Source of the DNA: Trichoplax sp. H2
Taxonomy: Eukaryota; Placozoa; Uniplacotomia; Trichoplacea
NCBI GenBank assembly: GCA_003344405.1
Contig: NOWV01000005.1
Coordinates: forward strand, 186,001-250,000
Length of the DNA: 64,000 nt
Direction of reading: 5' to 3'
In this document: piece after piece, positions 28,741-40,800 of the stretch
How positions within the stretch are numbered: the first letter of the stretch is position 1
How the letters are laid out: each line of letters starts with the position of its first letter
The notes under the pieces: model-generated
Database searches by the model: none
Told to the model about the DNA's origin: nothing
The model's input: the letters and a program-made list of their open reading frames with translations, nothing else
Program-made: the position numbers and the translations under genes

Positions 28741-28791
28741 GACTACTGAGTAGTGACCCCCGGCCAGGGTGAAGGGGTCACGTCGGTAGTC
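28741..28791. promoter_or_regulatory. Inverted repeat with GGGTCA-type half-sites upstream of DGAT1
   Basis: About 170 bases upstream of the DGAT1 ATG, GTGACCCC (28753-28760) and GGGGTCAC (28774-28781) form perfect 8-bp arms. They are flanked by a second pair, GACTAC and GTAGTC. The right side, GGGTGA-AG-GGGTCA, also reads as two direct hexamers two bases apart, resembling a nuclear-receptor DR2 element. The structure is directly visible; receptor binding is inference. Confidence 0.45.
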
Positions 28792-29031
28792 CCCTAGTTG
28801 ACACTTGGGACTCGAGTCTAGCATGGCCATCTGCTATGTTGGCTTCTAGTCAGCAGCGTATCGACTTTTCCTTTCTGATACATTTTCTACTGTCGTCCAA
28901 GACTGCATCTGCACCATAACTCGTGATGGCCAAGAGGGTAGCGTAGGGTATAAAACCAATCCAAAAATTCAAGTCTATTGTATGGCTAGGGACAATGGCA
29001 AGCGATGTCACCTGTCTTCAGCGGTTCACTT

Positions 29032-29181
29032 GTCATTGTACAGTGTACAGTGTACAGTACCAGAGTAAAGTACGTACTGTAACAGTCGACAACCAGTTCA
29101 TACTAGACCTGAGAAAGGTTCGGTTCAGTGGGCAGTGTCCTGTACTACAATATACAGTACAGTATAATACTGTACACGTGA
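29032..29181. repeat. TACTG/CAGTA cluster upstream of DGAT1
   Basis: Runs such as TGTACAGTGTACAGTGTACA at 29037 and ACTACAATATACAGTACAG at 29143 alternate in both orientations. They lie about 460-610 bases upstream of the DGAT1 start codon. The 64-codon frame through this stretch is a repeat artefact. Confidence 0.85.
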
Positions 29182-29475
29182 ATGGGTAGCTGATGCGAAA
29201 CAGACTACAGCAAATCGTTAGCCAGTGTCGGATTAATTAATGGACAACTTGACTTGTTCCTATTAGAATTAATTCCCATAGAATTAATTTGTTAATTAAT
29301 GAGCAAGCTAATTAGAATTTCAATTAGCCAAACATATTATTAATGTTCCTACAATGCTGCCAATACTGTTGTACATCAGGGAGGTTAAGTAAACACTATC
29401 GTATTTTAACTCTATCTCATTAGAAATGATAAAGATGGGAGAAAATTGATTATTAAAAAGTGATCGGCAAGTACA

Positions 29476-30430
29476 TATGGACAGCAATAGTCAAGAAGAG
29501 ATTTTCAATAGTGACAATTAGACTCTATAAAGTAATACATCGCGAATAATGACTGTTATGGGCTATTATAAAGGTATGGTCTTTTTTAACAGTCCATGTT
29601 ACTGCATCCATAGAGGTAAAAGAAAGAGCTTTCTCTTACCTGTTGGACTAGACATATGGACAATAGCCGTATAGAGTTTTAATAATACCAAATAGACTCG
29701 ACAAAGTGACATTTCGACAACAATCACATAAGCACATAATTTGGTATTTTACTGCCATTATTGGCTAGTATTTGACTGGATATACTTGAAGTGGTTGCCA
29801 ATTGCATTTAATTTATTACCAAATTCGAAAGACATTCAAGAAACCCCCCGTTAAAACTCTCAGCTTTTATATCCTCGATGGCGAATTGTGCTGTAGGGTG
29901 TTTGCAGAATTGATCATTCTAACATTGCTGTATGTTTCATTCTTTGTCACAGGTACTGTGCTAATCTTTACCCCTTTCAAAATGTCATTACAAGCAGTGA
30001 TGCAAGTCTGCTTGTACAGACTGCATGCACAAGTATAGGATTACATACTCGTATAGACGCAATAGCGGTAAAAAGTGTTCAATAATGACAAAGGGAATCT
30101 ACAAAGTGATATTTCGACAACAATTACAATCATATAAGCACATAATTTACCATTTCGGCTTGTATTTGATTGGAAATACTTGGAACGGCTATAAATTGTA
30201 CTCAATTTATTTTCATAAGGTAAATTATAATTATAATCGAATATACCGTACATATGGACAATAGCGGTAAAGAGATTTCCAATAATAACAAATAGACTAT
30301 TATAATCGAGTAGCCCGTATACTTAGAAATGCAGTAAAAGAAAATGCTTACTTGTGTGGCTGGATATATGGACATTGGACAACAAGGGTAATGCGATTAC
30401 TAATAGCTATAGTCTCTACCAAGTGATGCT
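29476..30430 (+). repeat. Diverged direct repeats (about 160-200 bp units and fragments)
   Basis: Copies begin with a degenerate ATATGGACAATAGCGGTA at about 29476, 29654, 30057, 30252 and 30366. The two longest (29654-29818 and 30057-30210) share the blocks TCTACAAAGTGATATTTCGA, CATATAAGCACATAATTT, TTGTATTTGATTGGAAATAC and CAATTTATT, with many substitutions. No terminal repeats or protein-coding remnants are visible. They are probably an old local duplication or a decayed non-autonomous element. Confidence 0.7.
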
Positions 30431-32266
30431 TGGTCAATTTACTGTAAATGTGCACAGCGTCGGCACAAAATGATTGAACTCAATACTGTTAGCTAAAAGA
30501 AAAAAAATTACATGCCTTTAATACTCAGGCTAAATACAACTCTGCTTCCGGAGCTTATGGTCTAGAAGGATGAATTAATGCGAAAAAAGCTTCTACAAGC
30601 ACAATCAGCTAATACACTTCATTTATCGATATCAATAACGGCGGTATATACTCGGTAGATCCAAGCATACTAAACTCACGTTACTATACATATATTCATA
30701 ATTATATAATGAATTAACTATCCTACCTTGGTAATTTCTTGATGACAATGCATTTAAGGAAGTAATTATATATATCAGTAGCACATACCCGGTAGTTAGT
30801 ATAATTTATTAATTTCATTAATTTACCACAGGAAGTTCACGCTACCGTTAGTACCGTACCGTGCAGATATCCATTATTCACTATTCCATTTTAGTATTTT
30901 ATTCTACGTTAATAAATTTAGGGTCAATATAACTTTCAATCGATAAAATGTATCATCTGCCCGCATTTTTACTGGCACAAAAGCAATTTAATTTAAAAGA
31001 AAAATTTTATTAGGCTTATGCCACATAATGATTATTATTAACATATTAGTTTATTCTAGAATTTGACAATTAATTTTTTCTCGTAGTATCAAGAATAATG
31101 ATGTAATTGTTATATCGAAGTTAAATTTTACTAAATAAAGTGTAGCTTTCCTTAAACGTGTCATCCTAAAAACGAATAAACAAGGAAAGTAGGATCGGTA
31201 TACTTGTGAAAACTTGATATACTCGCATTAAATTACTTATATTATGATATCGACAACTAATTATATGAAATTAAAGATGGAAACACTGTATTTCATTCAG
31301 TAATATCATATATCAAAATAAGAGGGAGCAACCTGTTAGTTAAAACTCTGTATAAACTAGAAGATAGGGTAGTTTATTAATTATGATCAATATACTTATG
31401 CACTAGTTCGAGCCCGGTAACCATATAATAAGCTTCTCACTTAGATAATCGTATTATGGAAGGTGCTCTAATAGATCAACGATCGCTATAACTGTATTTT
31501 ACTGATATCGCCAGAGTTTTACATTTAAGAATAATAAATCAGAAATTCACGTCAAAGTGCTACTGCAGTCATAGTACTGCAACCACCCAAATTAATACTT
31601 TACAGTCATTAGCCAATGAATGTTAATTTGTCGTTTAATTAATTGTTAGAGTTAAAATAAAAGGAAGGAACTAATTATAAAAGATTACAAGGGATACAAT
31701 AGATCACATGAAAGCCGCATAGAATAATGTATCATTTAGTAGCTGCATACGCTCCACTATTAATATAAAATTTTGCATCGGTATAACAGACAATGTCGTA
31801 AAAACATTGAATAGTATTCGATACAATACACACAATGATTCATACTCCGAGCCATCAATTGGTGCCACCAACATGTTTACTCCGAGTCGTAAACCCATAA
31901 ATCGCGATATTGCTGTACTATATCGACATTAAAAGCGATATTAGTAGTGCGATTCAAGCCATAAAATTAGATACCGTTATACATCGCAGTTTTGGCTGCG
32001 GCAAACGAGTATAATTATTGAGCTGATCGTAGAGAACCACCTGTAGAATCTATTTCTACAATCTATCCGTAGTTTTCATCTGCCATTTTTATATAGTATA
32101 CAGTAAATCCTATTCATTTCTTCCAGCTTGCTAGGTTTAAAGTTAATATTACTTCCATAAACGGATTAGTTTTTCAGAAGAAGTTGGACTTTGTTTTCCA
32201 TATTGTTAATCCTTTCAACGAATCAACTATAACATTTTTACTTATACCCGTGACTGGTACTATCGG
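30431..32266. other. Intergenic spacer
   Basis: AT-rich DNA upstream of the multi-pass membrane protein gene. I see no supported coding exon, repeat or RNA gene. Confidence 0.5.
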
Positions 32267-35200
32267 ATGACCTACAAAATGGCAGCCGTTTACTTTGTAA
32301 CAGGTTTACTCCTTTTGCTGCTAGGAATTGGTAACGCTGTTATGGCTCTATCGGCAACTATTGATATAGCCTTCATCGTAAAAAGCCTTAATCCTACAGA
32401 TTTATTTTCTACTCCATCCGTTCTTGGCAATTCGGTAAGGAATCATTCAGACAAAGTAAAAATCGAAAACATTCCCAGTGGTAAAATCAATTAATGACTA
32501 AACCTTTATTCGATTACTAACTTATAATCAAGATTCCTTTTAGTTAATAAAGATGAGACTTATTTTTCTAAGTAGATTATCATTTTCATCTAAATTAAGC
32601 TAATTATAAGTTAGAAGGCAATTAACATTTCCTTGAAATGGTGTCATTGTCAGTTGATTACAATTATGCTACCTAACTCAAATGGATGCTGCCCTTTTTA
32701 CCGATCTTGTTCAATACATCCAAATACCGATCGTAAACATTTTTGAATAAACTTTTCTTAGCTACCTAGCCGGTAGAAGTTAAAATCTTCACTTCACAGA
32801 GTGAAATGAAACTCCATAAACTTCAGATGGAACATGAATAATACTTTTAAAGCGCGTTTTTACTCATAGTAGGCCAATAATTATAATCAGTATTGGTATA
32901 GCAGCAGAAACTGCAGACAGATCGTCAGCGTATTTCTGTCAATATTTGACAAAGACTACTATTGTTACTTTTTCGTTTCTGATGCCTTAAAAAATACGAG
33001 CATTTTAACTACTGTACTATATGATCATTATGAATTGTAATTAGAATTGCTTAAGAATAAGATTCATAATTTTAAAGTAGATTGAAATATTGACTAGTTC
33101 TAAAGTAGAAAAAGATATGTTAAAACAGTTCCCTTAGTAGCATAACTCACAGTAGTGAGCTGAAATGCTTTTATTACCGTACTCTTGCACGATGAAAATC
33201 TATTTATAATCTTTTATTAGACATTGAGTAGCATGAGTATCACGAAAATAGCGAATAAGTTCAACATTACAAGCCTGATCGCCTATCAATAAATTCATTT
33301 AATAAACAGCATGCGAAAAAAATTTACCGTTAGCTAACTTGCAGTGGATCGTTAACATAACGAGTACAGATTATCCGTATAATTAATACTATTGATAAAA
33401 ATTACCAAATTTTTATCTTTGAGGCATAGCTTTATTTCCTCTTAATCTCATTCTTGCAAAATTATCGATAATTATGTAATAAAAAAGGCTTGAAAAGATC
33501 TAAATTATTTATTTTCTCCGATTTTATAGATGATTATTACTGGGATTCTTTCTATCATTCAATATTTTACTCCCACTAATGCAATGGTACGTTTATTTAC
33601 AAACTGCTTTAGATAGCATAGAGAAATAAATAAATTTGATTTCGATATAGCAAAATGATATTCATGATTAGTATCCATTTTGCCTTTTAATTTGAAGTGA
33701 GAATCAATGTTTCCATGCCATTTAGTTATAGATACGATACGCAAATCTAATCGTTCTACCTTCACCTAATTCTTTTTTTGCTTTTATGTTCTAGTTGGTT
33801 GCTATTTATATCTTCAACATTCATACCTTAACATTACTACCGATATCCATCTTTACTTCCATCTACTACTATGCTACTATTCCACGATTGAATTTAGCAA
33901 CTCGTCAATCTATCGCCATTTTTGCAGTTATTGTCCTTTTCTATCTATCTACAATCATCATTTCCGTTTACATTGCCATGCAATATTTCACCGATTTTAT
34001 AACCAGTCGTCATTATCATAAGCTATCTGATTTAAAAGAGGAACAAAATAGTGACAGATCCATTAATGAGGGTGAAATAGCCTTTCGTCTTTCATCGACC
34101 AAAAAGATTAGAAATGTAGCCATATTTCAGTTAATATGTAGCGGTGTTCTTATCGCATCTGGACTGGCAGATCTTTTCTTGTTTCAAGGTTTATACAGTA
34201 ATCAGACATTTTATGCCGGCAGCTTAGTAAGTTTTCCTTAAAAAGATAATGAACTACTTCGACTTCAATTTCGAAATTTAAATGCCTGTTTTGTTGTTAT
34301 TATGGATATATTTATCAACCCTTAATTAATACAATTTTATATAAATAACTAAAATACTTATATAGTTATGTGTGACCAGCATTTGTGGAATTCTTTCGGA
34401 GCATAAAAACATTGACGAAGGGGTAGGCAGACTTTGGTTTATTGTATGAATAAAATTTCCTCTGCACTATAATTAATTTAAAACTATAATCATATAATGC
34501 AGCGATGATATTAATGACGTATACTCACTCATACATTATTATTATTAATTTAAACTTCCCATGTAGATGATTTGGTTTGGCATATTATCGCGCGTAAGCC
34601 GCTTAATATGTATTTCAACAATCGGAATCAATGTTCTTGCCTATCTTAATACTTCAGCAGCAGCTCTATATGAAGATCCGGACAATATTCGTTCCTTATT
34701 CATATGCGTGTCTGTTTTGTTGGTACTGGGATTTTTAACTTCGTTTTATATTACGTTAAAGCTGACGTCGAATATTGGCTTCTTTAATGTCATCTCTGTA
34801 TGGAAAAAGCGACGTGCGGAACAAAGTTATAAACCAGAGCTATGCTCACTCACTACTGTCTTGAGCACTATCCAATTTTTGGCTGCCTTATTTTTATGGG
34901 CTAGTGGAGTCGCTGCTATGCTCTATGGTAAAGCTCAACACCTCTCTTTCAGTACTTTCTCTACCGCTAGTTGGGTAAGTTTTTTATACTATTAATGATG
35001 ATTTAAGTAGGTGTTGCATGTGAAAAACATAATAACCATGATCAAACCGAAATCTAATAAGAAGATGAATATATTGGACCGTGGATTGCTAAAAAATGTC
35101 ATATTTTTCAGTACTCCATGGATAGGCTAAGTCCAAATTCTCACTTAGGATAATATGCGCCATAAGATGAGAGTTTGTTGCAATAGCTGAAGCTTAATCG

Positions 35201-36317
35201 TTCTGTTTTCATTTCTGCATTTAGGTCATTGTAGCAGCTAAAGTTGGCGTAAGCCTTAACCGGATGAAATCTGTTCAAATTGTAAGTAGAAAGACAGCAA
35301 TGACATGGTATACAACTGTTTTAGAAGTCTATCATAAATAAAAAAGATAAATACGAGTATATCTACTGTACATATATGTGCACATATTAAATAGTTAAAA
35401 ATTTTAATAAATTTCACCAAAGATATCATTCTCTTATTTTAATTAGGACATACCTTACGTGGCAATATCTATTTTATCTACTTTGCTGCTATTGAATAAT
35501 ATGATAGTCACTGGCATGGAGTACTATCGCTTGTATAAAAGTGACATAACCATTCGATTATCCATTCAAATTACTTTCGGCTGCATCATAGGTGCTGCCA
35601 TCATTTCTTTCCTCATTACCTTTTTCTCAGCCATAAAGATTGCCTGTGCAAACGATATTACATGTCGCAAAATAACTCCTACTTCAAAGGTACAGCATCG
35701 AAAGATTCATGACCTGACTCATATTTTTATTGATCTCCGTTGATATTTAAGTCCGTAAAGCGAAATGATTTCCGCGTAGATAACTATTTCACTAGTATTT
35801 ATAAAAGATTTAAAGAATCAGTAGACTTAATTTAGTATTAGTTGATAGCACTGAGCATTCCAACATACTTGTATGTAAAGATACATTCGCAATATAATAT
35901 CTTAAATCTAAGTCTACCAGAATAATTTAGGAAAATACGCATACTCGTATCTATTATCGTCATTCTTTTTTATGGTGTATTTGGGCTATGAAATAGATCG
36001 ACTATGGTAAATATTGGAAAAGTATTTTGATTTAAGGACTGCTTTAATTCTCAATATATACCAGTATCGTATAATAGGGATACTTGGATATTTGTTGTTA
36101 TTACTGCATCATGCTTGTAGTTTTAAACTGGAATTTTAAAAATGCGATAAATTCGTCGATTTTCGAACTGATTAAACAATCTCACCTAATCTTGGATTCT
36201 GATCAATTCTAGGCTACTAATAAACGAAAACTAACGAAAGACATGGGATCAAGGAACATGCTAACTACTAATGAAGATAATAATGAACAGGAGGACTCAA
36301 GAGAGTCTGCAAACTGA
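32267..36317 (+). CDS. Unrecognised ~12-pass membrane protein of three four-pass modules
   Basis: Six exons, all joined in phase 0: 32267-32434, 33795-34226, 34567-34974, 35225-35281, 35447-35689 and 36213-36317. They give 470 residues. Reading on past the exon 5 donor would instead stop at 35743. Hydrophobic segments recur in the same order three times. A first helix (GLLLLLLGIGNAVMAL; IFQLICSGVLIASGLADLFL; STIQFLAALFLWASGVAAML) is followed by a Ser-rich loop and a phase-0 intron. Then come a short second segment (LVAIYIFNIHTLTLLPIS; MIWFGILSRVSRLICIS; VIVAAKVGVSLNRM) and two long helices. Basic or acidic cytosolic linkers separate modules. The last exon is a hydrophilic, acidic tail (NEDNNEQEDSRESAN). 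The module layout is reminiscent of CD20/MS4A-like four-pass proteins, but no diagnostic motif proves it. Function unknown. Confidence 0.8.
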
Positions 36318-37868
36318 GAAATCTTCCATTCGTTTCTCACTAATCTTGAAGACATCATTCCCTATTTTTCGTTTATTTCTTTCCAGGAATGAGGCATTAA
36401 TATCTAGTGTTAATGATAAATTACGTATCCTAAGTGAATAAATAACTTATAGTCTTTTTGAAGACGAAATAATCTATATTTATATATCTTTCTGAACTGT
36501 AATGATCTCATTCCATTTTAGTTAATCTACGGTAATACACGAAAAGAAAATCTATAAAGTTGCATTTGTAATTTATTTTAATCTAATCATGCATGTATCC
36601 TATACTGTAATACCAAGCAGGCGGTTTAGCCTAACGATATCTTAAATACATAGTTGGATATGGGACATTAAACTTAGAATATATTATTGAGCTAATATTT
36701 ATGAGTGCTTATCGTTAATAAATGAATTATAGCCTCAGAGCATTATTGACGTCTCTTTGTTCATAAAATACTAGTCGTCAACTCCATAATTTCAAATAGG
36801 ATTTTTCAGTTACCTCCTTTGATCGTTACTTTATTAACGGTAAGATCATTAGACCCTATCTAGGAACGCATCAAAATCTTTAGCTCGATTATGACAGTAC
36901 CTAGATAGAATATCTTGGCATTTAAATCGAAGCATAGTCATTTAATCCATTAACAATTGTCCCAGCTTCAATATTTTGTATTGTTAAGTAGATAAATTAT
37001 GAATAATGGTTATAACTTGTACGAGTATTAAAATAGTCTTAAAGATAACCAAGAGGTATAATCTATGATGGTACAGAAAGTGAAGACGCTATATCTTTTA
37101 TTAAATACGTATTATTGAAATTCTATCTGGATGAGATTATGAATATTTTATGCTATTCCATTCTCTGATTACTTAATATCGCGGGTATAATTTCTTAGAA
37201 AATAAGAATTAATCTATGCAGATGTATACATATCTTTGACTATTCAAGCAGTTAGTCTTCATTTTGCAACACAGTTTGTAGATATAGCGTTAAAATCGGT
37301 AAAAGGATTTGTAATATCAGCATTGAAAGAATTCAGACGTAATTAAAGTACCTATTGGATAAATAGGTTGCTATCTTCAATTTAGAGTTGTAGAAGCAAT
37401 AGATTGAATTTTAAAACAAAAATTTTCCTTAAAGCTATTTGATAGCAATACCCTATTTCCAATAGATTGGCCTGACTTTTAACAGCGACTTTGCTAACAT
37501 TTATGGCCGTTATCGAATACATAGTATTGACCAAGCTCAATTAGACTTTACGAAGGTACATGTAGAACCCTTGTAAAGATTTTAAAATAAAACGTCGTTG
37601 GATCACATAACTTTATTTGAATTGTGAAACCCTAATAAAATCGAATACCGATATTAATTTGTATTTGGGGTAATGGAAGAAAAAAATAGACGAGGGTAAG
37701 TAAAGTTTGTCTCTAAACTTATACCTACAAGAAATCTTTTAAAGTACCGGTACCACTAAACTTTGTGAGGAAAATTACATATCAGTAATATACTCCAACT
37801 GGGTTCATTTTCTCACAGTCATAGAATTACCTTTAGAATCCCTTTGTATTTGAAATATCATCCCCAGG

Positions 37869-37880
37869 CCCCCCCCCCCC
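37869..37880 (+). repeat. C12 homopolymer
   Basis: Twelve consecutive C followed by four A, an outlier in DNA this AT-rich. Confidence 0.95.
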
Positions 37881-40800
37881 AAAACAGGATATCTTCATAC
37901 TCGTTCATGGTAGAAATAGTGTTAGGATTGCATTAATTAAGAACATTGAGCGGAAGACTTTCCTTCCAAATCCCCTACAACGGTATCTATTTATCAAAGG
38001 TATTTCAATAGCAAGATAGAGACAACATGCTAGGACAGGTTAGGTTGGTTTATTTTCTCACAGTTCAGATGAACTGTAGGATTGTCCAGAAAATTCTATT
38101 CTCTTGCTCTGTTAGCATAACTTGGCCCCCATTCAGATTTAAAATAAAAGATTGTAATTAGTGGATCTTCCCGCCTTCTTGAAATGAGATGACAGGTTAA
38201 TTACCGGGTACAGATCTCAGTTATAATTATGGTTCATTAAGATTACAATACCGTCGTGGGTAAATAGGGTTGATAACCAGATTCAAATGGCCGTACACAC
38301 ATATAGAATAACAGCTATTAAAGTATAAAGACGAGTGGAGGAGTCGATAGACGAAAAAGTAATAGTAGTATTTATATCTTGTACTCCAATGGGCTCGATG
38401 AATAGGTCCAGTTCCAGATATTTTGAAAACGATCCTTTTGAAAATTAACTTTACTTTGTTATAAGGTACAAGAAAAGAATAATTGGAAGAGATAGAAGAG
38501 AAATAATAGGAATATCTACAACGTATCTGTTCTTCGATAGGTTGGATAAATTTATAGAATGAGGAGCCCTTTTGATAATCGATCCTTTTACAATATACGG
38601 CCTCGTTATGTATGGTCAAACTGTTTCGAGTTTCGTACTGAAATCGAATTCTTAATTAGTACCGAAGTTACTAATATATGTGCTACAATAAGATGCAATG
38701 CTCGTGTAGTTTAATATGATTAGCTGCTGGTGCTCTAGCAGGATATAGTAATCTAATCCCCGTGCTTAGCACATGAAAGCATAAACACATATATTAAGCG
38801 TTATGATAATGTGTTACTACCATTCCTTGACAGGTCATGCGCTGGAATTTATAAGTGTGCATCGAGTAAATCGGGAGTTCTTCTCGTCGGTTGTTGTAGA
38901 TACAGTTACGGTTTAGTTTTATTGTAATAAAGCTTAGATTAGTTTTCATCAATCCAGAGAATCTGATTTCTTATGGGCCCTAAGCATTAGCTTCGCTACA
39001 AACGCCAAACTCGACTTAAAAATAATTGTTTCGAAAATTTGCCTTATTTTATCGGATAGGAGTAAAAGGTTTATGCTAATGGGTTAAAAGAATGATCAAA
39101 ACTGATCCTGAAATTACATATTAAGGTTATCATCTTCATTAAGCACCAGAATAATTAAACCTTTATCAAGTTGCCTACAAGAAGTTAAGTATATCAGTAT
39201 TTGGACCATATTTAACCTTGGATTAGAGAAAATGATTAAATTATACCAATAAAGTCTACTAAATTCTTATCCTTTATTACTTCTTTCGGAATAGATCAGA
39301 TCTTTAAAATGTGCACACCCTATCAGTCTCAATTTATATTTAAAGCTAGTACTGTATGCCTTACCATCTACGTCTAACAGATTCGAGGAATAGCCTTCCA
39401 TATTAATCGGCTATAATCCTTTACCATTGCGATTACTATCCTCTAAAATTGTACTCTACTGGAAAAATTTGTCTTATCCTATCAGTAGATAGAGTCCGGT
39501 ATTCACTGACTATGATACCACATAGGGAAAACTTCCGAGGTTAAGGGTGAATACCCAACATAATTACATAAGCTGTACTAATAAATCATTAAGCCGTAAT
39601 AGTATATGTTATAACATCAACCATATCACCGGTTACATCAGCTATAATCTAATATCATTGTAGTCTGAAAAGCAAACAGTATAGGTGACAGGTCTTGGAT
39701 CATGTCTAGTATCTATATCCATATTATGAATTAATTTTTCATTCCGATAGTAGTAAAATTATTATCGTAAGTTAAGCAATGGTAATAACAATTTACTATC
39801 TATATTCTTGTGTGAAAATGGTCATATTATCGCAAGTCCGTTTTGATGTCTATCGTGGATAACATATTTTTATATGGTGCAAATAATTAAATAGAGAATA
39901 ACTTTCTGCCTCCATCCATTATCGGTACGATTCTTGCATTATATCAACCTCTGAATATAAATGATCAAAAGAAAATAGGTTAATCTGATACTAAACTGAA
40001 TGTCGAGTCATTAATATACCACCAACTGCTACGCCTGTTCATTATATTTCTATATTATATATAAGGTCTACAGAGAAGATTATTCGTACAATATTCGAAA
40101 AAATTAATTCCCAGTATATGCTTTCTTTAAACGTAATTTTAAAACGATTTTGAAAATGCCATTGAATAGATATACTGTCAATAATAATTCTTGATGGAAA
40201 CTTCTTTATTTTACTTCGTTCAACACTTTTTGAGCTTTAATATTAAATTAAATTAATCAATGTACATTTAAACACATACTCCGATAGAATATTTAAATTA
40301 TGAGAGGGATTTAAGAACAAAGAAAATTGCATCAATCTAAATTTTAAATGTAAGCTCAAACTTATTCCATATTTACGAAGACGAAGGTATAAAAGGGGAA
40401 AAGATAATAACAGCTAATATATTGTAATGGATGAAGTCTTGAAATGTATAATTACTGGTATACTAGCCATCCTAAAGAATATTACCCAAAATTTTATTCA
40501 CTAATTGAAAGCATGGCTACATTGTTTTAAAAAACCCATTTCTTTTCACTGCCAATCTACTAAAGTTCATGAGTTTTAGCAACTAACAACAATAGACATA
40601 ATTTATTAATTCTTTATTCACTTCCTATAGGTCATCATTTGATTGAATATTATAGTAAGTAAAGCTATTATTGGTGTGGAAGGTACTCCTACCTTGATAT
40701 TTTATAATTTAAAATTACCTTAACGGCGCAGATATAACCTTCAAATGGCTGATTATGACTGAATACCTTGTACTCATGAATCTCAATTATAATTACCAGT

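Noticed and set aside
28995-29189. 64-codon plus-strand frame upstream of DGAT1
   Set aside because: Runs through the TACTG/CAGTA cluster; repeat artefact.
31704-31898. 64-codon minus-strand frame suggestive of a transposon remnant
   Set aside because: No conserved reverse-transcriptase or transposase motif and no flanking repeats.
38227-38619. 130-codon minus-strand open frame
   Set aside because: Composition is Tyr/Ser/Arg-rich and random-looking with no motif, splice context or neighbours; chance is likely in 64 kb of AT-rich DNA.
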